Assembly (NCBI GenBank): GCA_002696735.1
Contig: NZSL01000008.1
Span: forward strand, 248,001-312,000
Source: Methylophaga sp.
Lineage (GTDB): Bacteria > Pseudomonadota > Gammaproteobacteria > Nitrosococcales > Methylophagaceae
Length of the DNA: 64,000 bases
Reading direction: 5' to 3'
Both the position numbers and the translations under genes were made by a program. Below are positions 43,920 to 54,394 of the stretch, in pieces; position 1 is the stretch's first letter, and each line of letters starts with the position of its first letter. A model generated the notes under the pieces. That model ran no database searches and was not told the DNA's origin. It saw only the letters and a list, made by a program, of their open reading frames with translations.

Positions 43920-45774
43920 CAGTCTCAATTCCAAAATATACATCGATAAGCTTACGTGCAATTGGAGCAGCTGTGGCACTGCCACTTCCCCCATTTTCTA
44001 CGACTACTGCAATCGCTATTTCAGGATCATCCGCCGGGGCAAAAGCCACAAAAAGCGCATGATCATGTAATTTTTTGGCCAGTAACTCCGCATCATACTT
44101 AGCATCCTGGGCTATTCCGAATACTTGTGCTGTGCCTGTTTTCCCTGCAATCTGGAATGGTAAATCTGTTCCAATATGTCTTGCCGTGCCACGTTTGCCG
44201 TGGACCACTTCAACCATCGCTTCGATTACCGACTGCCAATGACTGGAATTTTGTATCGGTAAACTGTCAGCCTGTTGCACACCCAACAACTGCATACCTT
44301 CGTCATTATCCGCTTTGGTAGCGCGAACCAGTTGGGGGGTATAAACCGTTCCCATCATTCCAAGCGTTGCGGTTGCATGAGCCAGTTGAATCGGCGTCAT
44401 CTGATTAAATCCCTGCCCTATCCCCGATATCAGCGTTTCACCGGGATACCAGGCTTGATTGCGCTGATTACGCTTCCACTCTCTGGAAGGAGACAAACCT
44501 TTACTCTCACCAGGAATATCGACACCTGTCTGATGACCAAAACCAAACAAATCCAGAAAGCCATGTAACCGATCAATCCCAATTGCATGTGCTAAATCAT
44601 AAAAATACACGTCACAGGATTCGGCCATCGCACTTTTCAGATCAACGTGACCATGTCCTATGCGTTTCCAGCAGCGGTACCGATGAGAATTGCCTGGTAA
44701 TGAATAAAAACCAGGGCAAAATGTTCGGCTTTGCTGGGTCACGACATTTAACTCCAAACCCGCCAGAGCAACAAAGGGTTTGAATGTCGATCCCGGGGGA
44801 TAATGACCGCGCAATGCACGATTAAACAGGGGTTGATCGATGGAGTCACGCAATTCTGCATACTCTTTGACGCTAATGCCGTTCACGAAAGAGTTAGGAT
44901 CGTAATCCGGTTTGCTGACCAAGGCTAACACACCACCGTTTTTTGTATCGAGTACGACAACAGAGCCATTATATTCACCCAATGCTTCTGCGGCCGCCTG
45001 CTGCAGGTTAATATCAAGATGCAAATACAGATCCTGTCCTGCAGTGGCCGGTTCACTGAAAAGTTCTCTAACGGTGCGCCCCTGCACATTGGTTTCAACC
45101 TGACGATACCCTACTGTGCCATGCAGAAAATCTTCGTATTGTTTTTCAACACCGGTTTTACCTATCTGCAGTGTACCTTTGTAATTTTGTCGATCAATAA
45201 CCTGTGTTTCCTGCTGATTGATACGACCGACATAACCCACCGCATGAGCAAAAAGCGGTCCCTGCGGATAATGCCGTATCAACCGGCCTACCACATCAAC
45301 ACCCGGGAAACGATGACGATTAACTGAAAACAATGCGACTTCTTTCTGAGTCAGCTGGTTACGAACCACTATTTCTTCGAAGGCTCGATGACGTTTACGG
45401 CGTTCATTAAACGCATCAATATCTTCAGCGGTTAGTGATAACAGCTCAGCCAATTCGGCAATTGTTTGATCCACATTCTTTACTTTCTCCGGGATCAACT
45501 CGAGACTGAATGTCGGAATATTTTCGGCCAGTAACACACCATTACGATCGTAAATCAAGCCGCGTTGAGGCGCTAACGGCTCAATATCCACCCGATTGCG
45601 ATTGGAAAGTGAATCAAAGTGTTCAAATTCGACAATCTGCAGCATCACCAAGCGAAAAATAATGATGCCAAACAACACTAGCGAAAAAAGCCCGGCGAAT
45701 ATCAGTCGGTTACTGACCAATCGACTTTCACGAAAATGGTCTTTGAGCCTGTGCCGGGGATCGATCACAATCAA
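43900..45774 (-). CDS. mrdA: Penicillin-binding protein 2
   Basis: 624 residues. N-terminal membrane anchor (LIFAGLFSLVLFGIIIFRLV), pedestal domain, and transpeptidase domain with SxxK (HYPPGSTFKPFVAL), SxD (AMAESCDVYFYDLAHAIG) and KTG (IAGKTGTAQVFG). The cell-elongation transpeptidase that pairs with RodA. It overlaps mreD by four bases. Confidence 0.97.
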   Translation of the reverse strand: MIVIDPRHRLKDHFRESRLVSNRLIFAGLFSLVLFGIIIFRLVMLQIVEFEHFDSLSNRNRVDIEPLAPQRGLIYDRNGVLLAENIPTFSLELIPEKVKNVDQTIAELAELLSLTAEDIDAFNERRKRHRAFEEIVVRNQLTQKEVALFSVNRHRFPGVDVVGRLIRHYPQGPLFAHAVGYVGRINQQETQVIDRQNYKGTLQIGKTGVEKQYEDFLHGTVGYRQVETNVQGRTVRELFSEPATAGQDLYLHLDINLQQAAAEALGEYNGSVVVLDTKNGGVLALVSKPDYDPNSFVNGISVKEYAELRDSIDQPLFNRALRGHYPPGSTFKPFVALAGLELNVVTQQSRTFCPGFYSLPGNSHRYRCWKRIGHGHVDLKSAMAESCDVYFYDLAHAIGIDRLHGFLDLFGFGHQTGVDIPGESKGLSPSREWKRNQRNQAWYPGETLISGIGQGFNQMTPIQLAHATATLGMMGTVYTPQLVRATKADNDEGMQLLGVQQADSLPIQNSSHWQSVIEAMVEVVHGKRGTARHIGTDLPFQIAGKTGTAQVFGIAQDAKYDAELLAKKLHDHALFVAFAPADDPEIAIAVVVENGGSGSATAAPIARKLIDVYFGIETDEPVTE

Positions 45775-46247
45775 CTCACCTGAAAACTACGACGTATTTT
45801 CCTTAATACGGCATACACAAAGGGCCAGACCAGTGTACTGGTCAGTACGGTCAACCAGTGGTTCCAACTGAAGGTGATCGGCGCACTCAGCATCACGATA
45901 AAATGCACCAGAGAAACCAGGGACAATATTGTAAAAGCCTGTTGCCAAAGAGGATATTGACGAATTTGCAAATGTAAACGCCCAACCAGATAAATCACCA
46001 GTGCATAGGCAAATGCATGAATCCCCAGAATACCTCCGGTGACCACATCCATCACCAATCCGGTAAACCAGGCAACGCCAATGCTGACCCGTTGTGGTAA
46101 AGCCATTGCCCAGTAAATCAACGTGATAGCAACCCATTCCGGACGTGCGTATCGGAGCGTATCTGGCAGTGGCACCAGCATTAATAAAATGGCGAATAAC
46201 AAGGTAATGTATATGACACTGCTATGCTGTGACTTCACCAGAACCAT
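45771..46247 (-). CDS. mreD: Rod shape-determining protein MreD
   Basis: 158 residues with five or six membrane helices (VIYITLLFAILLMLVPLPD, then IYWAMALPQRVSIGVAWFTG and others). LRYARPEWVAITLIYW and GILGIHAFAYALVIYLVGRL are family marks. Its ATG overlaps the TGA of mreC in TGATG. Component of the elongasome. Confidence 0.94.
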   Translation of the reverse strand: MVLVKSQHSSVIYITLLFAILLMLVPLPDTLRYARPEWVAITLIYWAMALPQRVSIGVAWFTGLVMDVVTGGILGIHAFAYALVIYLVGRLHLQIRQYPLWQQAFTILSLVSLVHFIVMLSAPITFSWNHWLTVLTSTLVWPFVYAVLRKIRRSFQVS

Positions 46248-47179
46248 CAGTTACTTTCCTCCGATGGCGTCACTGGCGCATCCACTGCAGGCTGTTCTTC
46301 CACTGCAGGTAAATCACTTTCTTCAATTTGCAAAGGATATGTAATACCGAAATCAATTTTTTCACCCGGCAGTACCAACATGACTTCTCGACTGGTTGCC
46401 AACCGAGCAGCTGGACTAACGCTAATTTCGGCAAAAGATTTTCCCTGAGGGAAGTTTACTGAGATCACCTTTCCAACGGGGTAACCAACCGGGAAACGCC
46501 CCCCCAGGCCCGAGGTTACCAATAGATCTCCAACGCGCACATCGGCATTGTGCGGTAAAAACTCCATCTGTAAATTTTCTCCTAGACCCCGCCCAGTGAC
46601 CACAGCGCGTAAGCCATTTCTGACAATCTGTACTGGAATACTGTGGCTGGGGTCGGTTAACAACACGACGCGGCTGGAAAACTGGCTGACTTCCGCCACC
46701 TGTCCCATGACACCTAGAGAATCGAGTACTGGCTGCCCTTCATAGACGCCAAAGGTTTCACCTTTATCGATGATGACATGCTGATAAAAAGGATCTAAGT
46801 CGACACTGAGCAGTTCGGCAACCTGCACCCGTTCCTGTAGACGAAATGATGAACCAAGCAATTCTCGCAAGCGCATGTTTTCACTTTCCAGCGCCTGCAT
46901 TTTTTGCATCCGCACACTATTAGTGAGGTTTTGTGCTTCAAGCTTCATGATTTTCTCACGCAGTTGCCGATGGCCCTGAAAAAAATCAGTAAACCATGTG
47001 GTGAAATCGTCTGGCATAGAGGCGAGTTTCTGTACAGGATAAACAGCCGTAGACAGGGTCATCCTGACGGGCTTGAAATAATCCAGTCGTGTATCCAGAA
47101 AATACAATAACAACGATGCGACTACTGCAAGCAGCATCCGAGTATTTAATGAAGGTGTTTGGGCAAATAACGGTTTAAT
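46247..47179 (-). CDS. mreC: Rod shape-determining protein MreC, apparent ATT start
   Basis: 310 residues when read from ATT at 47177-47179. This gives the family's conserved N terminus (KPLFAQTPSLNTR, compare KPIFSRGPSLQIR of E. coli MreC) and has GGAA seven bases upstream. The first ATG, at 47135-47137, would delete those 14 residues and has no Shine-Dalgarno; an in-frame TGA lies two codons before the ATT. After one membrane helix comes a coiled coil (about 70-110) and the beta-domain (VIIDKGETFGVYEGQPVLDS, DVRVGDLLVTSGLGGRFPVG). It links MreB to the wall enzymes. The ATT start is inferred from homology, not proven. Confidence 0.9.
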   Translation of the reverse strand: MKPLFAQTPSLNTRMLLAVVASLLLYFLDTRLDYFKPVRMTLSTAVYPVQKLASMPDDFTTWFTDFFQGHRQLREKIMKLEAQNLTNSVRMQKMQALESENMRLRELLGSSFRLQERVQVAELLSVDLDPFYQHVIIDKGETFGVYEGQPVLDSLGVMGQVAEVSQFSSRVVLLTDPSHSIPVQIVRNGLRAVVTGRGLGENLQMEFLPHNADVRVGDLLVTSGLGGRFPVGYPVGKVISVNFPQGKSFAEISVSPAARLATSREVMLVLPGEKIDFGITYPLQIEESDLPAVEEQPAVDAPVTPSEESN

Positions 47180-47191
47180 GGCTCAGTTCCG

Positions 47192-47236
47192 AAAATGAAA
47201 AGACCTTCACAAATAACCTTGCTATTTGTAAAGGTC
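47192..47236 (-). terminator. Attenuator-like hairpin between mreB and mreC
   Basis: On the minus strand GACCTTTACAAATA pairs with TATTTGTGAAGGTC (one mismatch) around GCAAGGT, and is followed by TTTTCATTTT. The stem occupies 47202-47236. It lies 28 bases after the mreB stop and 23 bases before the mreC start, so it would let only part of mreB transcription continue. Confidence 0.65.
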
Positions 47237-47263
47237 AAATACCTACTTCAATCTGACTGAAGA

Positions 47264-48718
<1,455 letters not shown>

Positions 48719-48737
48719 ATCCAACACAGGCAAGTAC

Positions 48738-50192
48738 ATGCATAACAAAACTCTTTCTGAACTTTCGGCCTTGCTACACAACGGTGACATCACCAGTGTG
48801 GAACTGACTCAACACTTTCTAAACCGTATCAAAACGCATAATGGCAATTTGAATGCTTTTATCAGTGTGACTGAAGAAAGCGCGCTGGCGCAGGCTGCGG
48901 CTGCTGATAAACAGTTTGCAGACAAGACTGCCGGTAAACTGACCGGCATTCCAATGGCGCATAAAGATATTTTCTGCACCAAGGGCGTTCGTACCAGCTG
49001 TGCATCAAAAATGCTCGATAAATTTGTTGCGCCCTATGATGCGACTGTGGTGGAAAAAATTGCAGCCAGTGGCATGGTAATGTTGGGTAAAACCAATATG
49101 GACGAATTTGCCATGGGTTCATCCAATGAAACCAGCTTTTACGGTCCGGTCAAAAATCCCTGGGATACTGAACGGGTTCCAGGTGGTTCTTCCGGAGGCT
49201 CTGCAGCAGCAATCGCTGCTCGACTGGCACCGGCGGCTACCGGTACAGATACAGGTGGTTCAATTCGTCAGCCTTCATCTTTATGTAATTTAACCGGTTT
49301 GAAACCAACTTATGGTCGTGTTTCCCGTTACGGCATGATTGCTTTTGCCTCCAGCCTGGATCAGGCGGGCCCGATGACGGCCAACGCCGAAGATGCGGCA
49401 TTATTGTTAAATGTCATGTCGGGTTTTGATGAACGCGATTCCACCAGCGTGGAACGTGATGTTCCAGATTACACCGCAAATCTGAATGATTCCCTGCAAG
49501 GTCTGCGCATTGGTCTGCCAAAAGAATACTTTGGTGAAGGTCTGGCACCGGAAGTGGCAGAAATAATTGATGTCGCCATTAAGGAATTCGAAAAGCTCGG
49601 GGCAACCGTCAAAGAGATCAGCCTGCCAAATACCTCTCTGGCGATACCAACTTATTATGTGGTTGCCCCTGCAGAATGCTCATCCAATTTGTCTCGTATG
49701 GACGGCGTGCGCTTTGGCCATCGCTGTGAAGATCCAAAAGATTTACTGGATCTGTACCAACGTTCACGCGGTGAAGGTTTCGGTGACGAAGTTAAACGTC
49801 GCATCATGATCGGAACCTATGCACTATCTGCCGGTTATTACGATGCCTACTATCTTAAAGCTCAGAAATGCCGCCGTTTGATAAGCGATGACTTCCAACA
49901 GGCATTTGAAGAAGTTGATGTGATTATGGGACCTACCGCGCCAACCACAGCCTTTAAACTGGGTGATAAAGCCGATGATCCAGTAGCCATGTATTTAGCG
50001 GATATCTATACCATTAATACCAATCTTGCTGGTTTGCCCGGTATGTCAATTCCGGCAGGTTTTGCCAATGGCTTACCTGCTGGTTTACAGATCATTGGTA
50101 ATTATTTCGATGAGGCACGTTTACTTAATGTTGCTCATCAATACCAACAGGTCACTGATTGGCATAAACAAATTCCAACAGCATTTCAGTGA
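48738..50192 (+). CDS. gatA: Aspartyl/glutamyl-tRNA amidotransferase subunit A
   Basis: 484 residues from the ATG at 48738 (AGG upstream); this matches the family length. Amidase-signature catalytic residues: Lys in [14 protein letters not shown] and the Ser cis-Ser pair in [17 protein letters not shown] with [12 protein letters not shown]. It frees ammonia from Gln for the GatB subunit. gatB, normally next, is absent: the stop codon is followed within four bases by a MITE and then by a terminator and an unrelated gene. Confidence 0.96.
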   Translation: MHNKTLSELSALLHNGDITSVELTQHFLNRIKTHNGNLNAFISVTEESALAQAAAADKQFADKTAGKLTGIPMAHKDIFCTKGVRTSCASKMLDKFVAPYDATVVEKIAASGMVMLGKTNMDEFAMGSSNETSFYGPVKNPWDTERVPGGSSGGSAAAIAARLAPAATGTDTGGSIRQPSSLCNLTGLKPTYGRVSRYGMIAFASSLDQAGPMTANAEDAALLLNVMSGFDERDSTSVERDVPDYTANLNDSLQGLRIGLPKEYFGEGLAPEVAEIIDVAIKEFEKLGATVKEISLPNTSLAIPTYYVVAPAECSSNLSRMDGVRFGHRCEDPKDLLDLYQRSRGEGFGDEVKRRIMIGTYALSAGYYDAYYLKAQKCRRLISDDFQQAFEEVDVIMGPTAPTTAFKLGDKADDPVAMYLADIYTINTNLAGLPGMSIPAGFANGLPAGLQIIGNYFDEARLLNVAHQYQQVTDWHKQIPTAFQ

Positions 50193-50195
50193 AAC

Positions 50196-50531
50196 CTAGG
50201 GTCTGTTGATCTTTCAGAGCCGCCTCTGTTGTGACTAAAATGCTCCAATCAAGGCGCGAGGAATGCAGTTTGTGAGATACATCCATGTATCTCACCCCTA
50301 AGGGGCTTACGCTTAAAAACGTTCCAGACGTTTTTGTAGTTGCTCTAAATACATGACGAGCAACGTGGAGTGGTACATTTTCAGTCACAACCCAAAGGGC
50401 TGGGACTATTTTTCCGCCCTACAGTGTTGAAAATGACTTATGTAGAACAACTACATCGCATCATTTCCGCCTTGTAGGACGAAAAAAATAGCCTCCAGCA
50501 GTGGTGGCTATGAAAGATCAACAGACCCTAG
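50196..50531. mobile_element. 336-bp MITE with 20-bp perfect terminal repeats and internal hairpins
   Basis: The ends TAGGGTCTGTTGATCTTTCA (50197-50216) and TGAAAGATCAACAGACCCTA (50511-50530) are perfectly inverted, and both sides read CTAG, consistent with a YTAR target as used by IS5-group transposases. No gene lies inside. The interior is a chain of perfect hairpins: 50272-50295, 50295-50305, 50315-50335, 50339-50364, 50440-50456, and a longer imperfect pair 50406-50423 with 50473-50491. It fills the 384-base gap between gatA and the acetolactate synthase gene, apart from the following terminator. Confidence 0.85.
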
Positions 50532-50550
50532 AGGCGAAAGCCCCTTTTTT
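50530..50550 (+). terminator. Probable terminator of the gatCA operon
   Basis: AGAGGC-GAAA-GCCCCT followed by TTTTT makes a short GNRA-type hairpin with one mismatch and a T-run. It lies directly to the right of the MITE, so before the insertion it would have been about 10 bases behind the gatA stop codon. Confidence 0.6.
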
Positions 50551-50576
50551 AAAGCCATTCATCGCGGAGCGAAAAA

Positions 50577-52214
50577 ATGAAAGCAGCAGAGCTATTTGTC
50601 CGTACTCTGGAAAATGAAGGTGTGGAATATGTTTTTGGTATTCCCGGTGAGGAGAATCTGGATGTCATGGACGCCTTGCTGGATTCCTCCATTCAATTTA
50701 TTACCACCCGGCATGAACAAGGTGCGGCCTTTATGGCAGATGTTTATGGTCGACTCACTGGCCGTGCAGGAGTCTGTATGGCGACACTCGGTCCGGGTGC
50801 GACCAATCTGATTACCGGTGTGGCTGATGCCAATATGGATCATGCCCCCCTGGTAGCCATTGCCGGTCAGGCTTCGACCAATCGCTTGCATAAAGAATCG
50901 CATCAGGTCCTGAATCTGGAAGCGATGTTTTTGCCCATCACCAAATACTCCACTCGAATTGTCAGCCCTGAAGTGATTCCGGAAATTGTTCGCAAAGCTT
51001 TTAAAGTGGCGCAGACCGAGAAAACCGGTGCCTGTTTTATTGAGTTTCCTGAAAATATTGCCGAGATGGAAATTGACGATGCTCCACTGCGGGTCAAACA
51101 CGCCACACCTCCTGAACCGGCTGCTGAACATATCGAACGAGCAGCAGAATTAATTTCCAATGCAGAAAATCCGATTATTCTGGCGGGTAATGGCGTCATT
51201 CGTGCGCATGCCGCTAAAGCGCTTACAGAATTTGCTGAAAAGCTGGGAATTCCTGTCGCCAACACCTTTATGGCCAAAGGCGTCATTCCGTTTGGTCATC
51301 CCATGTCACTGGGCAGTGTTGGGTTGCAGTCAAATGACTATGTAAATACCGGCTTTGCCAATGCCGATGTAATTATTTGTATCGGCTACGACATGGTTGA
51401 ATACCACCCCTATCTCTGGCATCCCTCACGGGATCGCACGCTGATTCATATTGATACCACCCATGCTGAGGTTGATGGATATTACAGTGTGGTATTGGGT
51501 GTTGTGGGCAATATTACGCACAGTCTGAATCGAATTGCAGCCCTAACCACGCCGCACGAAGGTAAGGCCATGCGTACTTTACGCGATAGTCTGATTACAG
51601 AAATGAATCAGCATCGCCGTGATACCGAATTCCCTGTTAAACCACAGAAAATCATCTGGGATCTGCGTACCGCCATGCATCTGGAAGATATCGTAATCTG
51701 CGATGTGGGTGCCCATAAAATGTGGATGTCACGAATGTTCCGCTGTGAATACCCGAACACCTGCATTATTTCCAATGGCTTTGCCAGCATGGGCATAGCA
51801 GTTCCGGGTGCAATTGCAGCCAAACTGGCACATCCGGAACGCAAAGTCGTTGCAGTAACCGGTGACGCTGGTTTTCTGATGAACTCTCAGGAAATTGAGA
51901 CAGCCATTCGTTTGAATATCGCGATTGTCATTCTGATTTGGAACGATGCAAGCTACGGTCTGATTGAATGGAAACAGCAAAACCAGTTTGGCCGAACCAG
52001 TAATGTAAAATTCGGCAATCCGGATTTTGTACAATATGCGCAATCATTTGGCGCAACGGGTGTCAGAGTGAATAAGACCGAAGAGTTAATGTCTGTTTTA
52101 AAAGAAGCTTTGGACAGAAATACAGTCACCGTTATTGATTGTCCGGTGGATTATCGTGAAAATCTGAAACTGACAGAATCTCTAGGTCAATTAACCCAGC
52201 AAACTGAGAGATAA
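50577..52214 (+). CDS. Acetolactate synthase, catalytic subunit (ThDP enzyme)
   Basis: 545 residues. GGAG precedes the ATG. Three domains: ThDP-Pyr (1-170; catalytic Glu in TTRHEQGAAFMADVYGR), central (about 190-325) and ThDP-PP (about 385-530; GDAGFLMNSQEIETAIRL and the metal-site Asn in WNDASYGLIEWKQ). It joins two pyruvates to acetolactate. The AlsS-like sequence and the absence of an ilvN regulatory subunit gene suggest the FAD-independent catabolic type. A thioredoxin-like gene follows after one base. Confidence 0.9.
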   Translation: MKAAELFVRTLENEGVEYVFGIPGEENLDVMDALLDSSIQFITTRHEQGAAFMADVYGRLTGRAGVCMATLGPGATNLITGVADANMDHAPLVAIAGQASTNRLHKESHQVLNLEAMFLPITKYSTRIVSPEVIPEIVRKAFKVAQTEKTGACFIEFPENIAEMEIDDAPLRVKHATPPEPAAEHIERAAELISNAENPIILAGNGVIRAHAAKALTEFAEKLGIPVANTFMAKGVIPFGHPMSLGSVGLQSNDYVNTGFANADVIICIGYDMVEYHPYLWHPSRDRTLIHIDTTHAEVDGYYSVVLGVVGNITHSLNRIAALTTPHEGKAMRTLRDSLITEMNQHRRDTEFPVKPQKIIWDLRTAMHLEDIVICDVGAHKMWMSRMFRCEYPNTCIISNGFASMGIAVPGAIAAKLAHPERKVVAVTGDAGFLMNSQEIETAIRLNIAIVILIWNDASYGLIEWKQQNQFGRTSNVKFGNPDFVQYAQSFGATGVRVNKTEELMSVLKEALDRNTVTVIDCPVDYRENLKLTESLGQLTQQTER

Positions 52215-52215
52215 A

Positions 52216-52719
52216 ATGAAGTCTGGAAAACGTTTTGCACTGTTTATAGCCGCCCTATTTGCATTATTGTTTGTCGTCTTTATGTACAAGAATGCTACCG
52301 CTCCGGCCTACACCGAACTTACGTTTGAGGATGTAGACGGAAAAATGCATAATTTCACCGAATATGCCGGTAAACCAATATTGATGATTTTCTGGGCGAC
52401 TGATTGCCCGGCGTGTATTCAGGAACTGCCCGAACTCATTGCTTTGCATGAAGAATACGCAAAAAAAGGCTTGGTCATGCTGGGCGTTTCACTGCCCCAC
52501 GACACACCTTCACATATCAAGGCAATGCGTGAAGACCGGGGTCTTCCCTACACGCTTATCTGGGACAGTGAAGGCGAAATTTCCAGCGCATTTAATAATG
52601 TTCGGGTGACACCAACGCATTATCTGATTTCGCCCGAAGGCAAAATTGTGATGCGCAAAATTGGTGTACTCGATAAAGAGAGCGTTTCAGCACAGCTCGA
52701 CAAAATGGGCCTCAGCTGA
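52216..52719 (+). CDS. TlpA/ResA-like membrane-anchored thioredoxin
   Basis: 167 residues. An N-terminal helix (RFALFIAALFALLFVVFMY) anchors it with the thioredoxin fold in the periplasm. The active site is CPAC in MIFWATDCPACIQELPEL, and the cis-Pro is in VRVTPTHYLISPEG. This is the pattern of reductive thioredoxins such as ResA/TlpA used in cytochrome maturation or thiol repair. It is coupled to the acetolactate synthase gene (one-base gap), with no evident functional link. Confidence 0.9.
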   Translation: MKSGKRFALFIAALFALLFVVFMYKNATAPAYTELTFEDVDGKMHNFTEYAGKPILMIFWATDCPACIQELPELIALHEEYAKKGLVMLGVSLPHDTPSHIKAMREDRGLPYTLIWDSEGEISSAFNNVRVTPTHYLISPEGKIVMRKIGVLDKESVSAQLDKMGLS

Positions 52720-52843
52720 TTTATAGCTTAAAACTGCTACACATCAGATAGCACATATGGTATAAAGTCCGGCTTAGTTTATTCAGAATGATGCGTTGGC
52801 AGGACGCGTCAGTCACTAAAAATGCATCAGGAGCAGGATTAAC

Positions 52844-53080
52844 ATGTCCAGAGTATGTCAGGTAACGGGCAAACGCCCTATGAGCGGAAACAATGTTTCA
52901 CACGCTCACAACAAAACAAAACGCCGTTTCCTACCTAACCTTCACTCACACCGTTTTTGGGTTGAGTCTGAAAACCGTTGGGTAAAATTGCGTGTCAGCA
53001 ATCATGGTCTGCGTATCATTGATAAAAGAGGTATTGATACCGTTTTATCTGATCTCCGTAGCCGCGGCGAAAAAATCTAA
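52844..53080 (+). CDS. rpmB: 50S ribosomal protein L28
   Basis: 78 residues, full length. [20 protein letters not shown] at the N terminus and [19 protein letters not shown] in the middle are standard. A Shine-Dalgarno (AGGAG) precedes the ATG. It is followed 11 bases downstream by rpmG, as in most gammaproteobacteria. Confidence 0.98.
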   Translation: MSRVCQVTGKRPMSGNNVSHAHNKTKRRFLPNLHSHRFWVESENRWVKLRVSNHGLRIIDKRGIDTVLSDLRSRGEKI

Positions 53081-53091
53081 GGAGTCAGGAC

Positions 53092-53247
53092 ATGCGCGAT
53101 AAAATCAAATTAGTTTCATCAGCAGGTACAGGTCACTACTACACTACTGATAAAAACAAACGCACCATGCCGGAAAAAATGGAAATCAAAAAGTTTGATC
53201 CCGTTATCCGTCAACACGTGATGTATAAAGAAGCAAAAATCAAGTAA
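53092..53247 (+). CDS. rpmG: 50S ribosomal protein L33
   Basis: 51 residues, too short for a default gene-length cutoff. [20 protein letters not shown] and [20 protein letters not shown] are clear L33 sequence. It lacks the zinc-binding Cys pairs, so it is the Cys-free (zinc-independent) type. AAGGAG lies seven to eight bases before the ATG. It ends in front of a strong terminator. Confidence 0.98.
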   Translation: MRDKIKLVSSAGTGHYYTTDKNKRTMPEKMEIKKFDPVIRQHVMYKEAKIK

Positions 53248-53267
53248 CACTATTGTTTACTGCTTCT

Positions 53268-53299
53268 AAAAAAACCCGCTCTTTAATGCGGGTTTTTTT
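53268..53299 (+). terminator. Rho-independent terminator of rpmBG
   Basis: AAAAAAACCCGC and GCGGGTTTTTTT pair around TCTTTAAT, with a T-run at the end. Confidence 0.92.
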
Positions 53300-53449
53300 A
53301 TGGCTCGAATAAATTAAACTTAAAATTGTTCTTTATTTTGGGCAATGAGATGAACTGTGCCGCGCTCCAAAAATATTGAAATCTCAGATGATATCTATGT
53401 TGCAACAACGTAGTAGACGATTCACCTCAAAACCGTATTATAGTGCGCT

Positions 53450-54394
53450 ATGACTATATTGCTGGAAGCACAAAATCTGTCACGTTATTTTGGACCCAAT
53501 GTTGTGGTTCAAAATATCGATCTCACGGTAAAACGCGGAGAAATACTGGGTTTTCTCGGTCCCAATGGTGCTGGTAAAAGCACCACTATGAAAATGCTTA
53601 GCGGTAATCTGGCGCCGGATAAAGGCGAGATCCATATCAATGGTTTTGATTTATTGTCGCAACCTAAGCAGGCCAAGGCTCAACTGGGCTATCTGCCGGA
53701 AAATCCGCCGTTATATCGTGAATTGACCGTCAACGAATATTTACAGCATTGTGCCAGACTCAATCTGCTCAAAGGCCAGCAACTTAAATCTGCAGTTGCA
53801 ACGGTCATTGAGCGCTGTGGACTGGGTGATGTCCAGCGACGTTTGATCGGTCAATTATCCAAAGGCTACCAACAGCGTACCGGCATCGCTCAGGCGATCG
53901 TGCATAACCCGGCGGTGGTCATTTTGGATGAACCGACTTCTGGTCTGGATCCCCTACAAATTCGGCAGATCCGCGAACTCATTCGTGAACTGGCCAATGA
54001 ACATAGCGTGATACTGTCGACGCATATTCTGCCAGAAGTGGAAATGCTCTGCGATCGGGTACAAATCATCAGTAAAGGCCAGGTCATGTTTGCCGATAGC
54101 CTGACAGCTCTGCATCAGCAAAGACTCAACAGCAGCCTGAGGATCACTTTATCTGCCCCGCCACCGATCACCGAGCTTCAGGCTCTAACGAATGTGTCTT
54201 CGGTGGAGCCCGTTTCAGCCAATCAGTTTCGAATCCTTTATCACCCGGAACAGGATCCTACAGAAAACCTGATAGCGAGTGCCGTATCTAAACACTGGCA
54301 ACTGCAGGAACTGTTGCGTGAACAGGACTCGCTGGAAGATATTTTTATGCATCTGATAAAAGATGACGCACCGCTAGCTGAGGTTAAAAACTGA
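53450..54394 (+). CDS. ABC transporter ATP-binding protein (GldA-like)
   Basis: 314 residues. Walker A GFLGPNGAGKSTTMKMLSG, signature QLSKGYQQRTGIAQAIVHNP (an LSKGY variant of LSGGQ), Walker B VVILDEPTSGLDP, switch His in ILSTHILPEVEML. A C-terminal extension (about 225-310) is typical of export-type ATPases paired with NosY/GldF permeases. It starts a four-gene operon with overlapping ends: permease, GldG-like protein and a DUF4340 protein. Confidence 0.93.
   Translation: MTILLEAQNLSRYFGPNVVVQNIDLTVKRGEILGFLGPNGAGKSTTMKMLSGNLAPDKGEIHINGFDLLSQPKQAKAQLGYLPENPPLYRELTVNEYLQHCARLNLLKGQQLKSAVATVIERCGLGDVQRRLIGQLSKGYQQRTGIAQAIVHNPAVVILDEPTSGLDPLQIRQIRELIRELANEHSVILSTHILPEVEMLCDRVQIISKGQVMFADSLTALHQQRLNSSLRITLSAPPPITELQALTNVSSVEPVSANQFRILYHPEQDPTENLIASAVSKHWQLQELLREQDSLEDIFMHLIKDDAPLAEVKN

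Noticed and set aside
50152..50388. Leftward open frame over the gatA end and MITE
   Set aside because: It runs across a gene end and a repeat with hairpins; no Shine-Dalgarno and no protein-like composition.
50577..52214. Glyoxylate carboligase or oxalyl-CoA decarboxylase
   Set aside because: Motifs and the AlsS-like C-terminal domain fit acetolactate synthase better, and no glyoxylate or oxalate genes are near.
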